DNA from: Ancylomarina longa
GTDB taxonomy: Bacteria; Bacteroidota; Bacteroidia; Bacteroidales; Marinifilaceae
Length of the DNA: 64,000 bases
Assembly: GCF_003996985.1 (NCBI RefSeq)
Contig: NZ_RJJX01000009.1
Location: 87,424-151,423, forward strand
Direction of reading: 5' to 3'
Each line of letters starts with the position of its first letter. The stretch's first letter is position 1. Below the pieces are notes generated by a model. The model was not told the origin of the DNA. It made no database searches and saw only the letters and a list, made by a program, of their open reading frames with translations. This document shows, one piece after another, positions 38,434 to 48,140 of the stretch. The position numbers and the translations under genes are program-made.

Positions 38434-40656
38434 ATGTCCATACAAGCAACTAAACAGAAATTTGGAACCGCTCCCGTTTTCTTCACAGCCATTTCAACCA
38501 TTTTAGGAGCTATTCTATTTCTTCGATTTGGTTATGCCGTTGGTAGCGTTGGATTTTGGGGTGTCATTGGCATCATTTTATTGGGCCATTTGGTGACGAT
38601 TCCAACCGCTCTTGCCATTTCTGAATTAGCCACAAATAAACGAGTTGAAGGGGGGGGAGAATATTTTATTATCTCCCGTTCGTTTGGGTTAAACATTGGT
38701 GCAACCATTGGCTTTGCACTTTTTCTTTCTCAGGCAATAAGTGTTGCCTTTTATGTGATTGCTTTCACCGAAGCATTTGAACCTTTTTTTTCTTGGGTTC
38801 AGAACAATATGGGATTATCGCTTCCACGTCAGGTGATTAGTGTTCCTGCTATGTTGATTCTCTCTTTTCTGATTTTAAAAAAAGGTGCCAATTTAGGAGT
38901 TAAAGCTTTGTATTTTGTTGTTGCTATTCTCTTTATATCCCTTGTTCTATTTTTTTTAGGAAGTACAGAATATTCTGCAACAAGTGATTTTAGTTTGTGG
39001 ACTGCTCAATTCAAAGGTTCAGGTAAGTTTTTTATTGTTTTTGCTATTATATTTCCTGCTTTTACAGGAATGACTGCAGGTGTGGGGTTATCTGGTGATT
39101 TAAAAAATCCATCTAAGTCTATTCCTCTGGGAACTACGGCTGCCACCTTAATAGGAATGATTATTTATTTTTTCGTTGTTTATAAATTGGCAGGATTCGC
39201 CTCTAGTGAAGATTTGTTAGAACATCAGTTAATCATGTCTAAGATAGCTTTGGGAGGTAGTATTGTTATACCATTAGGATTGGCAGCATCAACTATTTCA
39301 TCAGCTATTGGTTCTGTTATGGTGGCTCCCAGAACACTTCAGGCTTTATCTATTGATAAATCCTTTCCTTCAAAATCTGTTAATAATTGGTTGTCCCGCG
39401 GTCGACAAAAGGATGGAGAGCCCATTAATGCTTCATTGATAACCTGCATAATTGCCATGGTTTTTGTGGTTTTAGGCGATGTTAATGTTGTTGCCGAAAT
39501 TATATCTATGTTTTTTATGGTGACTTATGGGTCTCTATGTCTTATTTCGTTTTTAAATCACTTTGGAGCATCTCCTAGTTATCGGCCTTCTTTTAACTCG
39601 AAATGGGCTTTATCTCTTCTTGGGTTCTTAACATCCATTTGGGTGATGTTTAAAATAAATACTTTATACGCTTTCAGTGCTGTTATAGCCATGTCATTGT
39701 TGTATTTATTTATCAATCATTATCACAAAAAGCGTAATGGACTAGAGTCTATTTTCCTCAACTCGTTATATCAGTTGAATAGAAATATGCAGGTTTTTTT
39801 GCAAAAGGCAGGTAAGAAAAAATCTCGTGAGTGGCGACCTTCGGCTATTTGTATTTCCAGAGATTCTTTTAAACGAGACAATGCCTTTAAATTATTGAAT
39901 TGGATCTCTTATAAATATGGATTCGGAACCTATCTTCATCGAATCGAAGGATACTATTCTAAATCAACTTATAAGCAATCACAGGAGGAATTAAGTCGTT
40001 TAATTGAGAGTTTTGATAAAATTGAAAATCATGTATATGTAGACACCATTATTTCACCTTCCTATACATCTGCAATTGCTCAAGCCATTCAATTACCAGG
40101 AATAGCAGGTATGGAAAACAATATGGTGATTTTTGAGTTTGACAAGGAAAATCCGGAGAGTCTTGATTCAATTATTGAGAACTATGCTTTGGCACGTTCC
40201 GGAAATTTTGATTTCTGTATTTTGGGAAGCTCTTCTTTGCCAATTAATCCAAAAAACAATATCCATGTTTGGATTCGATCTTCAGATACCGATAATGCTA
40301 ATTTAATGATTCTATTGAGCTTTATTATCTCCGGTCATCCCGATTGGAATAAAACAGATATTAAGATTTTTAATATCTGTAAAAAAGAACAAGCTAATCA
40401 AATCAGACAGGAGTTAGATGAATTAGTAGTTAGCGGCCGCTTACCAATCATGAACTCAAATATTGAAATTATTCACGAACAGGAGAATGTATCCTCTCGC
40501 GAGCTTATCAATCAGTATTCGGCTGAAGCAGGTTTAACGCTTATTGGATTTAGGGGAGAGACATTAAAGCATGAGAAGTCAGAATTATTTAAAGGATATA
40601 AGGCTTTAGGTAATGTATTGTTTATCAACGCAAACAGTCAAAAAACAATAGAGTAG
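38434..40656 (+). CDS. APC superfamily / SLC12-like permease with large cytoplasmic tail
   Basis: The 740-residue protein has about twelve membrane helices in the first ~440 residues. The opening FGTAPVFFTAISTILGAILF and the GVEGGGEYFIISRSFG helix-3 region are typical of cation-chloride-cotransporter-like amino acid permeases. The remaining ~300 residues form a soluble domain like the C-terminal regulatory part of SLC12 proteins, with an alpha/beta pattern (WRPSAICISRDSFK, NMVIFEF, DFCILGSSSLP). The substrate may be ions or amino acids. It is the last chromosomal gene before the integrated element. Confidence 0.8.
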   Translation: MSIQATKQKFGTAPVFFTAISTILGAILFLRFGYAVGSVGFWGVIGIILLGHLVTIPTALAISELATNKRVEGGGEYFIISRSFGLNIGATIGFALFLSQAISVAFYVIAFTEAFEPFFSWVQNNMGLSLPRQVISVPAMLILSFLILKKGANLGVKALYFVVAILFISLVLFFLGSTEYSATSDFSLWTAQFKGSGKFFIVFAIIFPAFTGMTAGVGLSGDLKNPSKSIPLGTTAATLIGMIIYFFVVYKLAGFASSEDLLEHQLIMSKIALGGSIVIPLGLAASTISSAIGSVMVAPRTLQALSIDKSFPSKSVNNWLSRGRQKDGEPINASLITCIIAMVFVVLGDVNVVAEIISMFFMVTYGSLCLISFLNHFGASPSYRPSFNSKWALSLLGFLTSIWVMFKINTLYAFSAVIAMSLLYLFINHYHKKRNGLESIFLNSLYQLNRNMQVFLQKAGKKKSREWRPSAICISRDSFKRDNAFKLLNWISYKYGFGTYLHRIEGYYSKSTYKQSQEELSRLIESFDKIENHVYVDTIISPSYTSAIAQAIQLPGIAGMENNMVIFEFDKENPESLDSIIENYALARSGNFDFCILGSSSLPINPKNNIHVWIRSSDTDNANLMILLSFIISGHPDWNKTDIKIFNICKKEQANQIRQELDELVVSGRLPIMNSNIEIIHEQENVSSRELINQYSAEAGLTLIGFRGETLKHEKSELFKGYKALGNVLFINANSQKTIE

Positions 40657-40675
40657 AATAATTAAATTAAGGCAT

Positions 40676-40706
40676 AAAAAAATCCGGGAACCACCCCGGA
40701 TTTTTA
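40676..40706 (+). terminator. Terminator after the permease gene
   Basis: Stem AAAAATCCGGG / CCCGGATTTTT with loop AACCAC and T-run. Confidence 0.85.
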
Positions 40707-40842
40707 CTCTAACCCATTTTAATCTATGAAAACCTAATCCTTATTCGGAAAGGACATGTCAAAAATACGCAATCCTTTAATAGGGAATATTTAATAATTG
40801 TTAATTAAGGTTAAAACAATAGATTTGGAATGTTGTGAAATT

Positions 40843-40876
40843 AAAAAGCAGCCACAGCAAAGTGCTGCAACTGCTT
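40843..40876 (-). terminator. Terminator of the disrupted tRNA-Ala gene
   Basis: Minus-strand hairpin with arms AGCAG / CTGCT and inner GCAGCA / TGCTGT, ending in a T-run just beyond the 3' end of the tRNA remnant. It marks the original chromosomal side of the junction. Confidence 0.55.
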
Positions 40877-40887
40877 GGATTTGAGGG

Positions 40888-40933
40888 TGGAGAATATCGG
40901 AATCGAACCGATGACCTCTTGACTGCCAGTCAA
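40888..40933 (-). other. Attachment site: 3' half of tRNA-Ala (GGC)
   Basis: The minus strand reads from the anticodon stem-loop (TTGACTGGCAGTCAA, anticodon GGC) through the variable loop, a complete T arm (ATCGG, TTCGATT, CCGAT) and the 3' acceptor strand ATTCTCC with discriminator A. The D arm and 5' acceptor strand are missing; beyond 40933 the sequence is unrelated. This is the standard left-over of site-specific insertion into a tRNA 3' end: the element lies on the side where the 5' half should be, and the integrase starts about 150 bases away. The direct-repeat partner should sit in an intact tRNA-Ala beyond the right edge. Confidence 0.85.
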
Positions 40934-41080
40934 AAACTTTTACTATGTCATTTTTCCTTATTACCTATGGTTGTTGGAATTATTCAATGTTTTCGCTAGG
41001 TTTGTTATGGATACAATCACAAAAAATATGGTTGTAAATGATAAGAGTTTGCGAATCTGTTTGCGAAAAATATATTTGAT

Positions 41081-42370
41081 ATGGAATTAGATTGGATTTC
41101 CCTTCCAGATGTAAGTGAAGAAATACTAAAAAGTGAGAAAGGTGTTTCTTTGGTTGCAGTGCTCGATACGGACAAGCAACGCAAGGATGGTTCTTACTCG
41201 ATAAAAGTAAGAATTATTCATGAAAGAGTGTATAAATATTACTCTACTAAGATTGCTGTAACAAAAGATGAATACATAAAATTAAGTAAGGGTAACAGGT
41301 TGAATAAAGATTTAACCGAAAAGAGAATTGCCGTTCATCAGTATTTGAAAAGGGCTTATGCTGTTATTGGTGAAATGAATGTATTTTCTTTTGTTGAATT
41401 TAAAGAACGATTTACTAGAAAGCGTTCAGATGTAAAAGGTGTATATGCCTATTATAATCAGTATATCGATATTTTAAATTCGGAGGACAGAATAGGGACA
41501 AGGGATAATTATATCTACTCGATGAAGAAGCTGAAGGAATTTCATGGAACGAATTCAATTTCATTTGAAGTAATTACTCCTACATTTTTGAGACAATATG
41601 AGAAATGGATCATTGATAAAGGACATAGTAAAACCACTGTAGGTATTTATTGCCGTCCACTTAAGAAGATATTTAATGATGCCATATCAGATGGTGTAAT
41701 AGGTAATGATAAAAACCCCTTTGGAGATGTGAAAAGAGGGAAGTATCAAGCACCCGAAGGTAACAATACCAAAAAAGCTTTAAGTCTAGATGATTTAAAA
41801 AAGATCATAATTTATGTTCCTGAATCAGGATCTCCAGAACATTATTATCGTGATATGTGGGTTTTTTCATACCTCGGTAATGGTATCAATATGAAAGATC
41901 TTTGCCTCCTGAAGTATAAAGATATTGATGGCAATCACATTCGTTTTAGCCGTGAAAAGACAAAAAATACAAATCGATCAGCTCGACCAATTTCTATTGC
42001 CTTGATTGAAATGAATAAGGAAATCATAGAAAGATGGGGAAAGCTACCTAGAGAACGGGACGAATTTATTTTCCCTGTGTTGAATGAGAAACCCAATGAG
42101 GAGGAAATAAAACGTAAGGTTCAACAATTTACCAAGCAGGTAAATAAGTATATGAAAATACTTGGAGAGAAACTCAATATTGAAGCTAAAATAACAACTT
42201 ATTATGCTCGTCATTCATATGTTACAGCTTCCTTAAGAGCTGGTATTGACATACATACTATCTCGGAAAATGTAGGACATTCTAGTTTGAAAGTAATCGG
42301 TAAATATATTGATAGTTTAAACGAAGAAGAGAGTGTAAAGAATGCGAATAAACTTTTAGAATTTGATTGA
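41081..42370 (+). CDS. Tyrosine site-specific integrase
   Basis: The 429-residue recombinase has an N-terminal arm-binding region (about 20-110), a SAM-like core-binding domain (about 115-215) and a C-terminal catalytic domain. Visible catalytic residues are the Arg-His of YYARHSYVT, the His of ENVGHSS and the nucleophile Tyr of GKYIDSL. The place of the first catalytic arginine reads GNGINMKDL, without Arg, as in a Bacteroidota subgroup that includes IntDOT-like enzymes. It would catalyse integration and excision at the tRNA-Ala site next to it. Its stop is three bases before the next gene. Confidence 0.92.
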   Translation: MELDWISLPDVSEEILKSEKGVSLVAVLDTDKQRKDGSYSIKVRIIHERVYKYYSTKIAVTKDEYIKLSKGNRLNKDLTEKRIAVHQYLKRAYAVIGEMNVFSFVEFKERFTRKRSDVKGVYAYYNQYIDILNSEDRIGTRDNYIYSMKKLKEFHGTNSISFEVITPTFLRQYEKWIIDKGHSKTTVGIYCRPLKKIFNDAISDGVIGNDKNPFGDVKRGKYQAPEGNNTKKALSLDDLKKIIIYVPESGSPEHYYRDMWVFSYLGNGINMKDLCLLKYKDIDGNHIRFSREKTKNTNRSARPISIALIEMNKEIIERWGKLPRERDEFIFPVLNEKPNEEEIKRKVQQFTKQVNKYMKILGEKLNIEAKITTYYARHSYVTASLRAGIDIHTISENVGHSSLKVIGKYIDSLNEEESVKNANKLLEFD

Positions 42371-42373
42371 ATT

Positions 42374-43174
42374 ATGATTTTATTTACAGATTTAAAGGTA
42401 GAGAAATTGAAGCCACGTGAGCAAATATATAATGAGGCAAAAGAGATTGAAGAATTTGATTTGAGAGATCTACAGCTCACACAAAAGACTTCGGAAGTAG
42501 AATGTAAGTTAAATGCAGTTCATCGATTTATTGTTGAGAATTCAAATTTAATTTCCGAGGATGAATCTCTTTTAAATTTGATTGAAAAAGTGTATTCGGA
42601 TTATAAGTGTCTCTGTTTGGAGTATGAAAAGACTACTGATGATAAAACTGGTGAACTGGTTTGCAATTTGTGGTTTCATTATAAGAATAAAATGATTCCA
42701 TTGTTGGATATCTTAAAAAAAGATATGCATTACCTAATGTCTATGCGTTCAATGTTTATAGAACCAGATAAAATGCCACGTAATTTATCTAATGAATATT
42801 TGTATTCTTTGGATGAAGAAGAATTAAGAACGATAGCTGAAGAGCACTTACAGTTTGGAACAGGAGAGGGAAAATATGCATATAGAGAAATTGCCTTATA
42901 TTTTTTTTACAATAAAATTGAAATAGGTGAAAATGATAAACGTTTGGCAAAGCAACATGCTATTCCAGATCCAAGGGAATTGTATAGGCATTATTATAAC
43001 ATAAGTAAGGGTGGAAAGCTATATAATAGAAACTATGGGTTAAATATTAAGAAGATTTCTTCATTGTTGTTTGGAACAGCAAGAATAAAAGCAAAAGAAG
43101 ATGCTCGACTATATGAAAAGGAATGGAACAAAACAGTTGATTTCTTGTCATTTGGGACTTGTCTAAATATTTAA
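42374..43174 (+). CDS. Hypothetical integrase-linked protein
   Basis: The 266-residue protein has no signal peptide or membrane helix and is rich in charged helices. The last ~130 residues (LDEEELRTIAEEHL, KRLAKQHAIPDPRELYRHYYNISK, KISSLLFGTARIKAKED) look like a helical, possibly DNA-binding domain. It follows the integrase by three bases and is surely cotranscribed. Proteins of this size in this place are common in Bacteroidota elements (the position of NBU orf2), but no function can be given from the sequence. Confidence 0.65.
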   Translation: MILFTDLKVEKLKPREQIYNEAKEIEEFDLRDLQLTQKTSEVECKLNAVHRFIVENSNLISEDESLLNLIEKVYSDYKCLCLEYEKTTDDKTGELVCNLWFHYKNKMIPLLDILKKDMHYLMSMRSMFIEPDKMPRNLSNEYLYSLDEEELRTIAEEHLQFGTGEGKYAYREIALYFFYNKIEIGENDKRLAKQHAIPDPRELYRHYYNISKGGKLYNRNYGLNIKKISSLLFGTARIKAKEDARLYEKEWNKTVDFLSFGTCLNI

Positions 43175-43351
43175 TAAGTCTCAAAAGATTTTTTAAATTT
43201 TTGTTGCTACTTATTATTGTATGGTAATTCAAAACCATGATCAATGAGCGTATTCAAAGCAATAACTGTTACTTGTAAAAAAGGATTTTCAATAGAGAAT
43301 ATTTCTTACGCTCGATTTGAACAAGCTTTTGTCTTATTTATAATGTTAATG

Positions 43352-43388
43352 AATCCACGTAACCAATTTGTTGGTACGTGGATTTTTT
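43352..43388 (+). terminator. Strong hairpin with T-run just upstream of the HTH gene
   Basis: Arms AATCCACGTAACCAA and TTGGTACGTGGATT pair over 14 bp with one bulge and loop TTTG, followed by six T. It ends about 27 bases before the start of the HTH gene. It may end the integrase operon or act as an attenuator in the HTH gene leader. Confidence 0.8.
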
Positions 43389-43414
43389 GTTCAATTAAAT
43401 AAGGAGAAATAAAA

Positions 43415-43735
43415 ATGAGTCAACTTATCGTGTCAACAACTGAAGATCTTACAGTAATAGTAGAAAGTGCAGTAAGGAATGTTTTATCAAAAAAAACGGC
43501 TCCAGAAAAGCCAAGTCACTTTAAAAAAGTGTTAGTGTTAAAAGAAGCTGCTGAGTATATTCAAATGCCTATTCCAACATTCCGCGAATACTTAGCAAGG
43601 AATGAAATAAAAGGGGCTAAAATTGGCAAGTCATGGAGATTCTTTGCTGAGGACCTGGACCAATTTCTGAAGAAGCATTTGCGGAAGACAAACGAAGAAA
43701 TAGAGAAGGATATTGATAACGAACTGTCAAAATAG
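43415..43735 (+). CDS. Excisionase-like helix-turn-helix protein
   Basis: The 106-residue protein has an HTH_17/MerR-like DNA-binding domain in the middle: VLVLKEAAEYIQMPIPTFREYLARNEIKGAKIGKSWRF, in which the wing ends in the KxWRF signature of excisionase-type proteins. The tail is acidic and helical. A clear AAGGAG lies upstream of the ATG, which is unusual in this genome and suggests strong translation. In related elements this gene steers the integrase towards excision or regulates the next genes. A hairpin lies before it and a terminator after it. Confidence 0.85.
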   Translation: MSQLIVSTTEDLTVIVESAVRNVLSKKTAPEKPSHFKKVLVLKEAAEYIQMPIPTFREYLARNEIKGAKIGKSWRFFAEDLDQFLKKHLRKTNEEIEKDIDNELSK

Positions 43736-43834
43736 TTTTCAGACTCTTAAAAAAAACGTTGTATGTCAAGATCTAAGAAGTTGGAATCCGACCTGCGAAT
43801 TTATTCAAGTCAATATCAGATTGACGGAAAAAGA

Positions 43835-43860
43835 AAAAGGTGGATCGCCATCCACCTTTT
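43835..43860 (+). terminator. Terminator after the HTH gene
   Basis: Perfect inverted repeat AAAAGGTGGAT / ATCCACCTTTT with a short CGCC loop. Confidence 0.8.
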
Positions 43861-43894
43861 ATATCTTCATGTTTAGATACCTCACCTAATACAC

Positions 43895-46570
43895 ATGTAC
43901 AAAAATAATAAAAATGGTGCTGATAACCTAATAGATAGGATTAATCAGACCCCAGAAATGCAATTAAAAATAATTCAGCATTTTATTCCACAAGCAGCAG
44001 TAAGAAATAATTTTAAAACCCATGACGAGAAGGATCCTTCCACCTCATTAAAGCTTTATGAGGGTAAATATTGGTTAAAAAATTTTGCGTCAACCGATAA
44101 GGCAATGGATTGTTTTAATATTGCTCAGGATAAGTTGGAAAAGGAAATGCCTGAAGTTGTTAGGTATCTAACCAGTAATTTATTTCCAGAGTATCAACAT
44201 AATGATTCTAAGAGTGTATTGTATAGAAGCACTTTTGAAAAACAATTGTATGCAATTAAAAATAATTCAAAACAGGAAGCGAGGGAGTACCTTGAAGGTC
44301 GCGGAATTAAATGTGATAAATTACCTGCCAATGCATTTTATCAGAATTTTTCTCAAGATAAAAAAGCTGACGCGATTGTTTTTCTTGATTCAAACGAGAA
44401 GTTAATAAATAAGAGATTTTTCGAGGAAAAGAAGGATAGGGATAATTATTTTAATCAGGGAGTATTAGATAATGCTTTGTATACAAAATGCTTCCAGGAT
44501 AATATGGATACGGTTTTTATAACTGAAGGAGTTATTAATACATTCTCTTTATTTCCCATTTATTCTTGTATAGCAATCTTTAGTGCCAGTAATAGAATAT
44601 CTAAAGCTGTATTAGAGAGTTATATCCAAAATAAGAAAGTCGTTTTAGCTTTAGATAATGACAAAGGAGGAAATGAAGCTGCAGAAATTTTACATCAAAA
44701 TATTTTAGAATGGGATATACCTGTACTATCCATTCATAGATTAGTATTTCCTGTAAAAAAGGATGTAAATAAGCTTTTGGAAAAAGGATTGTTATTCGAT
44801 TATTTAAAGGTAAAAGAAAACTATAGGCAATTATTCCCAGAGTATCTACCAAACTCTATAGATGAACAGGAAGACATAGGTAAGCTTGGCTTTTTTAAGA
44901 GAGATAGTTGCTATTACGTCGAGGATCAATATAAAGGAAAGGTTCGAGAACGTCGGATTTCTAATTTTATAATGAAGATTTTTTATTTTTTGCCAGATGG
45001 ATCGGATGATGCAAAACGGATTTTCTTTCTTCAAAACAGGTCAGGAAAATCAAAATTACTTACAATATCATCCAAAAATCTAAATGTTAAGAATTTTAAG
45101 TCAAGTATAGCATCGGTTGGAGGATTCTCATTTCTAGGTACACAGTATGAGCTTGATGTAATTATAGAGATATTAAGAGAACGGGAAAATACTGCTCATT
45201 TTATAGGTGTATTAGGTAATCAAAGGGAGTATGGTTTGTATGCTTTTAGTAATGGAGTAATAAACAAAGGAAACTTTATTAAGGTAGATCGGTTTGGTGT
45301 TGTAGAAGCAAACAGAAGGCATCTCTATATTCCAGCTTTTAGTATAATCAATAAACACTCTCCATGGTTTGAAAATGAACGAAGATTTAAATTTATACCA
45401 GGAAATATAAAATTTATGGAGTGGGCTAGCCTGTTCTATAAAGCATATCAAGAAAAAGCAGTGGTTGGGATTTGTTTTGTAATTGGAGCCTTATTTCGAG
45501 ATATCATATTTAAAGAAATTGGATTCTATCCATTTTTATTCTTTTTTGGTGATTATGGAGTCGGGAAAACATCATATTCTGAAATATTATTGAACCTGTT
45601 TGGAACAGGAAATAGAGGCCTCTCTTTAGAGGCTGGCTCTACTTCAAAATCGGTTGCTAGAACAGCAGATCAGCTAAATAATGCACTTTTATATTTCAAG
45701 GAGCTAGATAGTAAAATTGAGTCTCGAATTGTAGGGTTTTTAAAAACGGCCTATGATGGAGTTGGTTATTCTCGTGCTCAATCAACCAATGATAATAAGA
45801 CACATGATACGCAAGTTAATTCTGCCATCATGTTGGATGGTAATTATCTTCCTACCCAATCTTCTGCACTATTCAGCCGAATGATAATTTTAAACTTCTC
45901 AAGTCATCAATTTTCGAATGAAGAAACGAATGCTTTCCAGACATTAAAAAAGGAAGGACAGGTTGGTTTTGGAAATGTGATTCTTGATATATTAAAAACT
46001 CGAAATTATTTTGAACAAAACTTTAAAGAACAATTTAATACGATATATCAAGAATTAAAATACAATCATTCTGAGATTAAGTTATTCCCTGAAAGGAATA
46101 TCAAGCACATGACAATGTTGTTTTCCGTTTATCAAACTGTGAGTTCAAAGCTTCATTTACCTGTCAATTATGAAGAGTTGTTTGATTACGTTGTGGCGAA
46201 TGCACGTGACCAAAATGAATCTATTCTTAGAATTAGTGAGGTAAATCAATTTTGGGATGCTATAGAATTTTTGAAGACTGAATCGAAGATAAATAATCAA
46301 CATTATAGGATCGTAAAACATGATGGGAGTAGTTTACTTGCTATTCGTTTCAACTTGATATATCCAGTTTATAAAAGATTCTGTATTACACAAAATCAAG
46401 CGGATTTGGAAATTAACACATTGCTAGCATTACTAAAAGATCAAAAATCATTTGTGAGAACCTGGCAGAAAGGAAGGATTGACTCGCATACCATTAAAGA
46501 TTTTGGGAGTGCATATTTATTTGAATTTGAAAAACTACCATTAGAAAAAGAATTATGGCTAATAAAATAA
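43895..46570 (+). CDS. Toprim primase fused to a superfamily 3-type helicase
   Basis: The 891-residue protein combines three parts. The N-terminal ~100 residues resemble a primase zinc-finger region ([20 protein letters not shown]) but lack zinc-binding cysteines. A Toprim domain (about 190-300) carries the conserved Glu in FITEGVIN and the Asp pair in LALDNDKGG (Asp254). A P-loop ATPase domain follows with Walker A GDYGVGKT (about 552-559) and a later [10 protein letters not shown]. It would prime and unwind the element DNA during replication or after transfer. Its end overlaps the parA start by 16 bases. Confidence 0.82.
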   Translation: MYKNNKNGADNLIDRINQTPEMQLKIIQHFIPQAAVRNNFKTHDEKDPSTSLKLYEGKYWLKNFASTDKAMDCFNIAQDKLEKEMPEVVRYLTSNLFPEYQHNDSKSVLYRSTFEKQLYAIKNNSKQEAREYLEGRGIKCDKLPANAFYQNFSQDKKADAIVFLDSNEKLINKRFFEEKKDRDNYFNQGVLDNALYTKCFQDNMDTVFITEGVINTFSLFPIYSCIAIFSASNRISKAVLESYIQNKKVVLALDNDKGGNEAAEILHQNILEWDIPVLSIHRLVFPVKKDVNKLLEKGLLFDYLKVKENYRQLFPEYLPNSIDEQEDIGKLGFFKRDSCYYVEDQYKGKVRERRISNFIMKIFYFLPDGSDDAKRIFFLQNRSGKSKLLTISSKNLNVKNFKSSIASVGGFSFLGTQYELDVIIEILRERENTAHFIGVLGNQREYGLYAFSNGVINKGNFIKVDRFGVVEANRRHLYIPAFSIINKHSPWFENERRFKFIPGNIKFMEWASLFYKAYQEKAVVGICFVIGALFRDIIFKEIGFYPFLFFFGDYGVGKTSYSEILLNLFGTGNRGLSLEAGSTSKSVARTADQLNNALLYFKELDSKIESRIVGFLKTAYDGVGYSRAQSTNDNKTHDTQVNSAIMLDGNYLPTQSSALFSRMIILNFSSHQFSNEETNAFQTLKKEGQVGFGNVILDILKTRNYFEQNFKEQFNTIYQELKYNHSEIKLFPERNIKHMTMLFSVYQTVSSKLHLPVNYEELFDYVVANARDQNESILRISEVNQFWDAIEFLKTESKINNQHYRIVKHDGSSLLAIRFNLIYPVYKRFCITQNQADLEINTLLALLKDQKSFVRTWQKGRIDSHTIKDFGSAYLFEFEKLPLEKELWLIK

Positions 46571-47304
46571 TTTCAATGATCAATCAAAAGGGTGGTGTTG
46601 GAAAAACAACCACCACCTGCTCCTTGGCTGCAGCATTGAGTTTAAAAGGAAAGAAAGTACTGCTCATAGATCTAGATCCGCAGGCTAACCTATCACAATC
46701 ATTAGGGATAAGTGATTTCGAAAATAATATATATCAAGCTTTAAAAGGAGAATCTGAAATCTCACCAATAAAGGTGATGAATAATTTATATATCGTCCCA
46801 TCTAGCATGGACCTGAACGCGTTAGAACATGAAATGACTAATGAACCTGGTCGGGAGTATTTGCTTAAGGAGTTGTTAGCATCTATTAAGGACAATTACG
46901 ACTTTATTATAATAGATTGTTCCCCTTCCATCGGTTTGATTGCTTTAAATGCCCTTTCAGCTTGCGATACGTTTATAATACCCGTTCTTCCTCACCATTT
47001 AAGTATTCAGGGCTTAAGTGGTTTGGCTGGTGTTGCCAAAAAAGTCAAATCTAGAATTAATCCCAAATTAAAGCTCGAAGGCGTACTTATTACCCAGTTT
47101 AGCTATCGCAAGGTTTTACACCGTGATGTGCAGAATGCTTTGAAAAAACACTTTAATGGAAGGTTATATGACTCTACGATTAGAGAAAATATCTCACTAG
47201 CTGAAGCACCCTCGACAGGCATGGATATTTTTCGATACGCCCCCAATAGTAATGGTGCTGAAGATTATTTAAAACTGTGTGAGGAATTTTTAAGCAAACA
47301 ATAG
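46555..47304 (+). CDS. parA: ParA/Soj-type partition ATPase
   Basis: The 249-residue ATPase has the deviant Walker [11 protein letters not shown] (residues 12-21, with the signature Lys12), Walker A' at [17 protein letters not shown] and Walker B at [12 protein letters not shown]. There is no N-terminal HTH extension, so it is a small type (Ib-like or Soj-like) that works with a separate DNA-binding partner. It probably uses the RHH protein encoded 56 bases downstream. It partitions the excised element or supports its stability. Its start lies inside the primase gene. Confidence 0.93.
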   Translation: MANKIISMINQKGGVGKTTTTCSLAAALSLKGKKVLLIDLDPQANLSQSLGISDFENNIYQALKGESEISPIKVMNNLYIVPSSMDLNALEHEMTNEPGREYLLKELLASIKDNYDFIIIDCSPSIGLIALNALSACDTFIIPVLPHHLSIQGLSGLAGVAKKVKSRINPKLKLEGVLITQFSYRKVLHRDVQNALKKHFNGRLYDSTIRENISLAEAPSTGMDIFRYAPNSNGAEDYLKLCEEFLSKQ

Positions 47305-47323
47305 TGATTGTTAGCTACTTGAT

Positions 47324-47365
47324 ACCATAAGAACCATAATCAACATTAAAACCATAAGTTATGGC
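47324..47365. promoter_or_regulatory. Heptad operator cluster over the RHH start codon
   Basis: ACCATAA occurs at 47324, 47333 and 47351 (9- and 18-bp spacing; a degenerate copy fills 47342). The inverted form TTATGGC is at 47359-47365, overlapping the ATG of the RHH gene. CCATAA-G-TTATGG is a palindrome. This arrangement fits autorepression by the RHH protein. The same boxes recur upstream of 50305 and 51062. Confidence 0.6.
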
Positions 47366-47612
47366 AAAAAAGAATTTTACACCTGGCATTGATGGATTAT
47401 TACAGTCCAGTATATCCGAAAAAAAAGAATCTGATAAAGAAAAAAAGAAAGCTATTAAAGCAACGTACTACTTTGATGTGGCACAGTTGGATAAAATAAA
47501 AGCAATTGCCTATTACGATAGAAAACCTATTGGGAGAGTTATTGAAGAGGCATTAGGCGAATATATTCAATCGTACAAGGATTTGAGTAAGGCTCAAAAA
47601 TTAAAGCCTTAA
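47361..47612 (+). CDS. Ribbon-helix-helix ParB-like centromere-binding protein
   Basis: The 83-residue protein has a flexible, lysine-rich N-terminal tail (about 1-33) and a C-terminal ribbon-helix-helix fold: strand KATYYFD, helix DVAQLDKIKAIAYYDR, and helix PIGRVIEEALGEYIQSYKD. This matches ParG/omega-like partners of small ParA proteins, in which the tail stimulates the ATPase and the RHH dimer binds repeated DNA boxes. It sits 56 bases after parA. Boxes over its own start codon suggest autoregulation. A terminator follows. Confidence 0.8.
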   Translation: MAKKNFTPGIDGLLQSSISEKKESDKEKKKAIKATYYFDVAQLDKIKAIAYYDRKPIGRVIEEALGEYIQSYKDLSKAQKLKP

Positions 47613-47631
47613 AATAGCTTAAAATAGAACG

Positions 47632-47664
47632 AGGGAATCTACTGCATAGTAGGTTCTCTTTTTT
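47632..47664 (+). terminator. Terminator after the par genes
   Basis: Twelve-pair stem from AGGGAATCTACT to AGTAGGTTCTCT (two G-T pairs) with loop GCAT and a T-run. Confidence 0.7.
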
Positions 47665-47702
47665 GTCTTTAAATAAATTTTGTAAGAAAAATATGAATTT
47701 TC

Positions 47703-47860
47703 AATGTAAACCTGTAAACCTATATTGATTTATTGTTGTTATATATTGATATTTAATTGTTTATCTATTTATTTTTGGTTTACATACGGTTTACATACGG
47801 TTTACACAGGTTTACATGCTTTTTTAATGAGTAGATTCTTAAGGGGTTAAGGTTTACATT
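47703..47860. repeat. GGTTTACAT iteron cluster (candidate origin or centromere)
   Basis: Four tandem copies start at 47777, 47788, 47799 and 47809 (GGTTTACATAC twice, GGTTTACACA, GGTTTACATGC; 10-11 bp period). One more direct copy is at 47852-47860, and two inverted copies are at 47704-47712 and 47713-47720. The spacing of about one helical turn puts the boxes on one DNA face. The surrounding DNA is very AT-rich. It may be the replication origin used with the primase-helicase, or a centromere for ParA/RHH. From here to 48280 no protein gene is seen; 47970-48115 is a strongly purine-biased (A/G) tract. Confidence 0.65.
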
Positions 47861-48140
47861 GTTTTTTCTTTATCAGATTTTTTTTTGAAGCTGTGATATT
47901 GAAATTTTGAATCTAAAAAAAGTGAAAAAAGATTAATTCAAACCCAAAAAAATATAGAACAATAAAAATAATAGGAGTTGGAAGAAGGTTGGGAAAAGGA
48001 AAAAAATGGAGGAGATAGGAAAACAAAAAAAGAAAATAGAAAGGGAAAAAAATAGAAAAGGGAAGAGTAAAAAAGAAGAAATAATGATTAATAAAAAACA
48101 AGGAAAGGGAAACAACTTACAAAGGATTCAATTTTAAATA

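Noticed and set aside
40888-40990. Intact tRNA-Ala gene
   Set aside because: Only the anticodon arm, T arm and 3' acceptor strand are present; the D arm and 5' strand are missing.
43244-43399. 52-residue ORF upstream of the excisionase-like gene
   Set aside because: It runs through the strong terminator hairpin, and its peptide has no recognisable feature.
43763-43876. 37-residue ORF after the excisionase-like gene
   Set aside because: It spans the terminator hairpin and is best explained by it.
47913-48115. Minus-strand open frames rich in Phe, Leu and Ser
   Set aside because: They are only the complement of the purine tract; the peptide has no recognisable fold, and a similar tract before copy B is not matched by a conserved frame.
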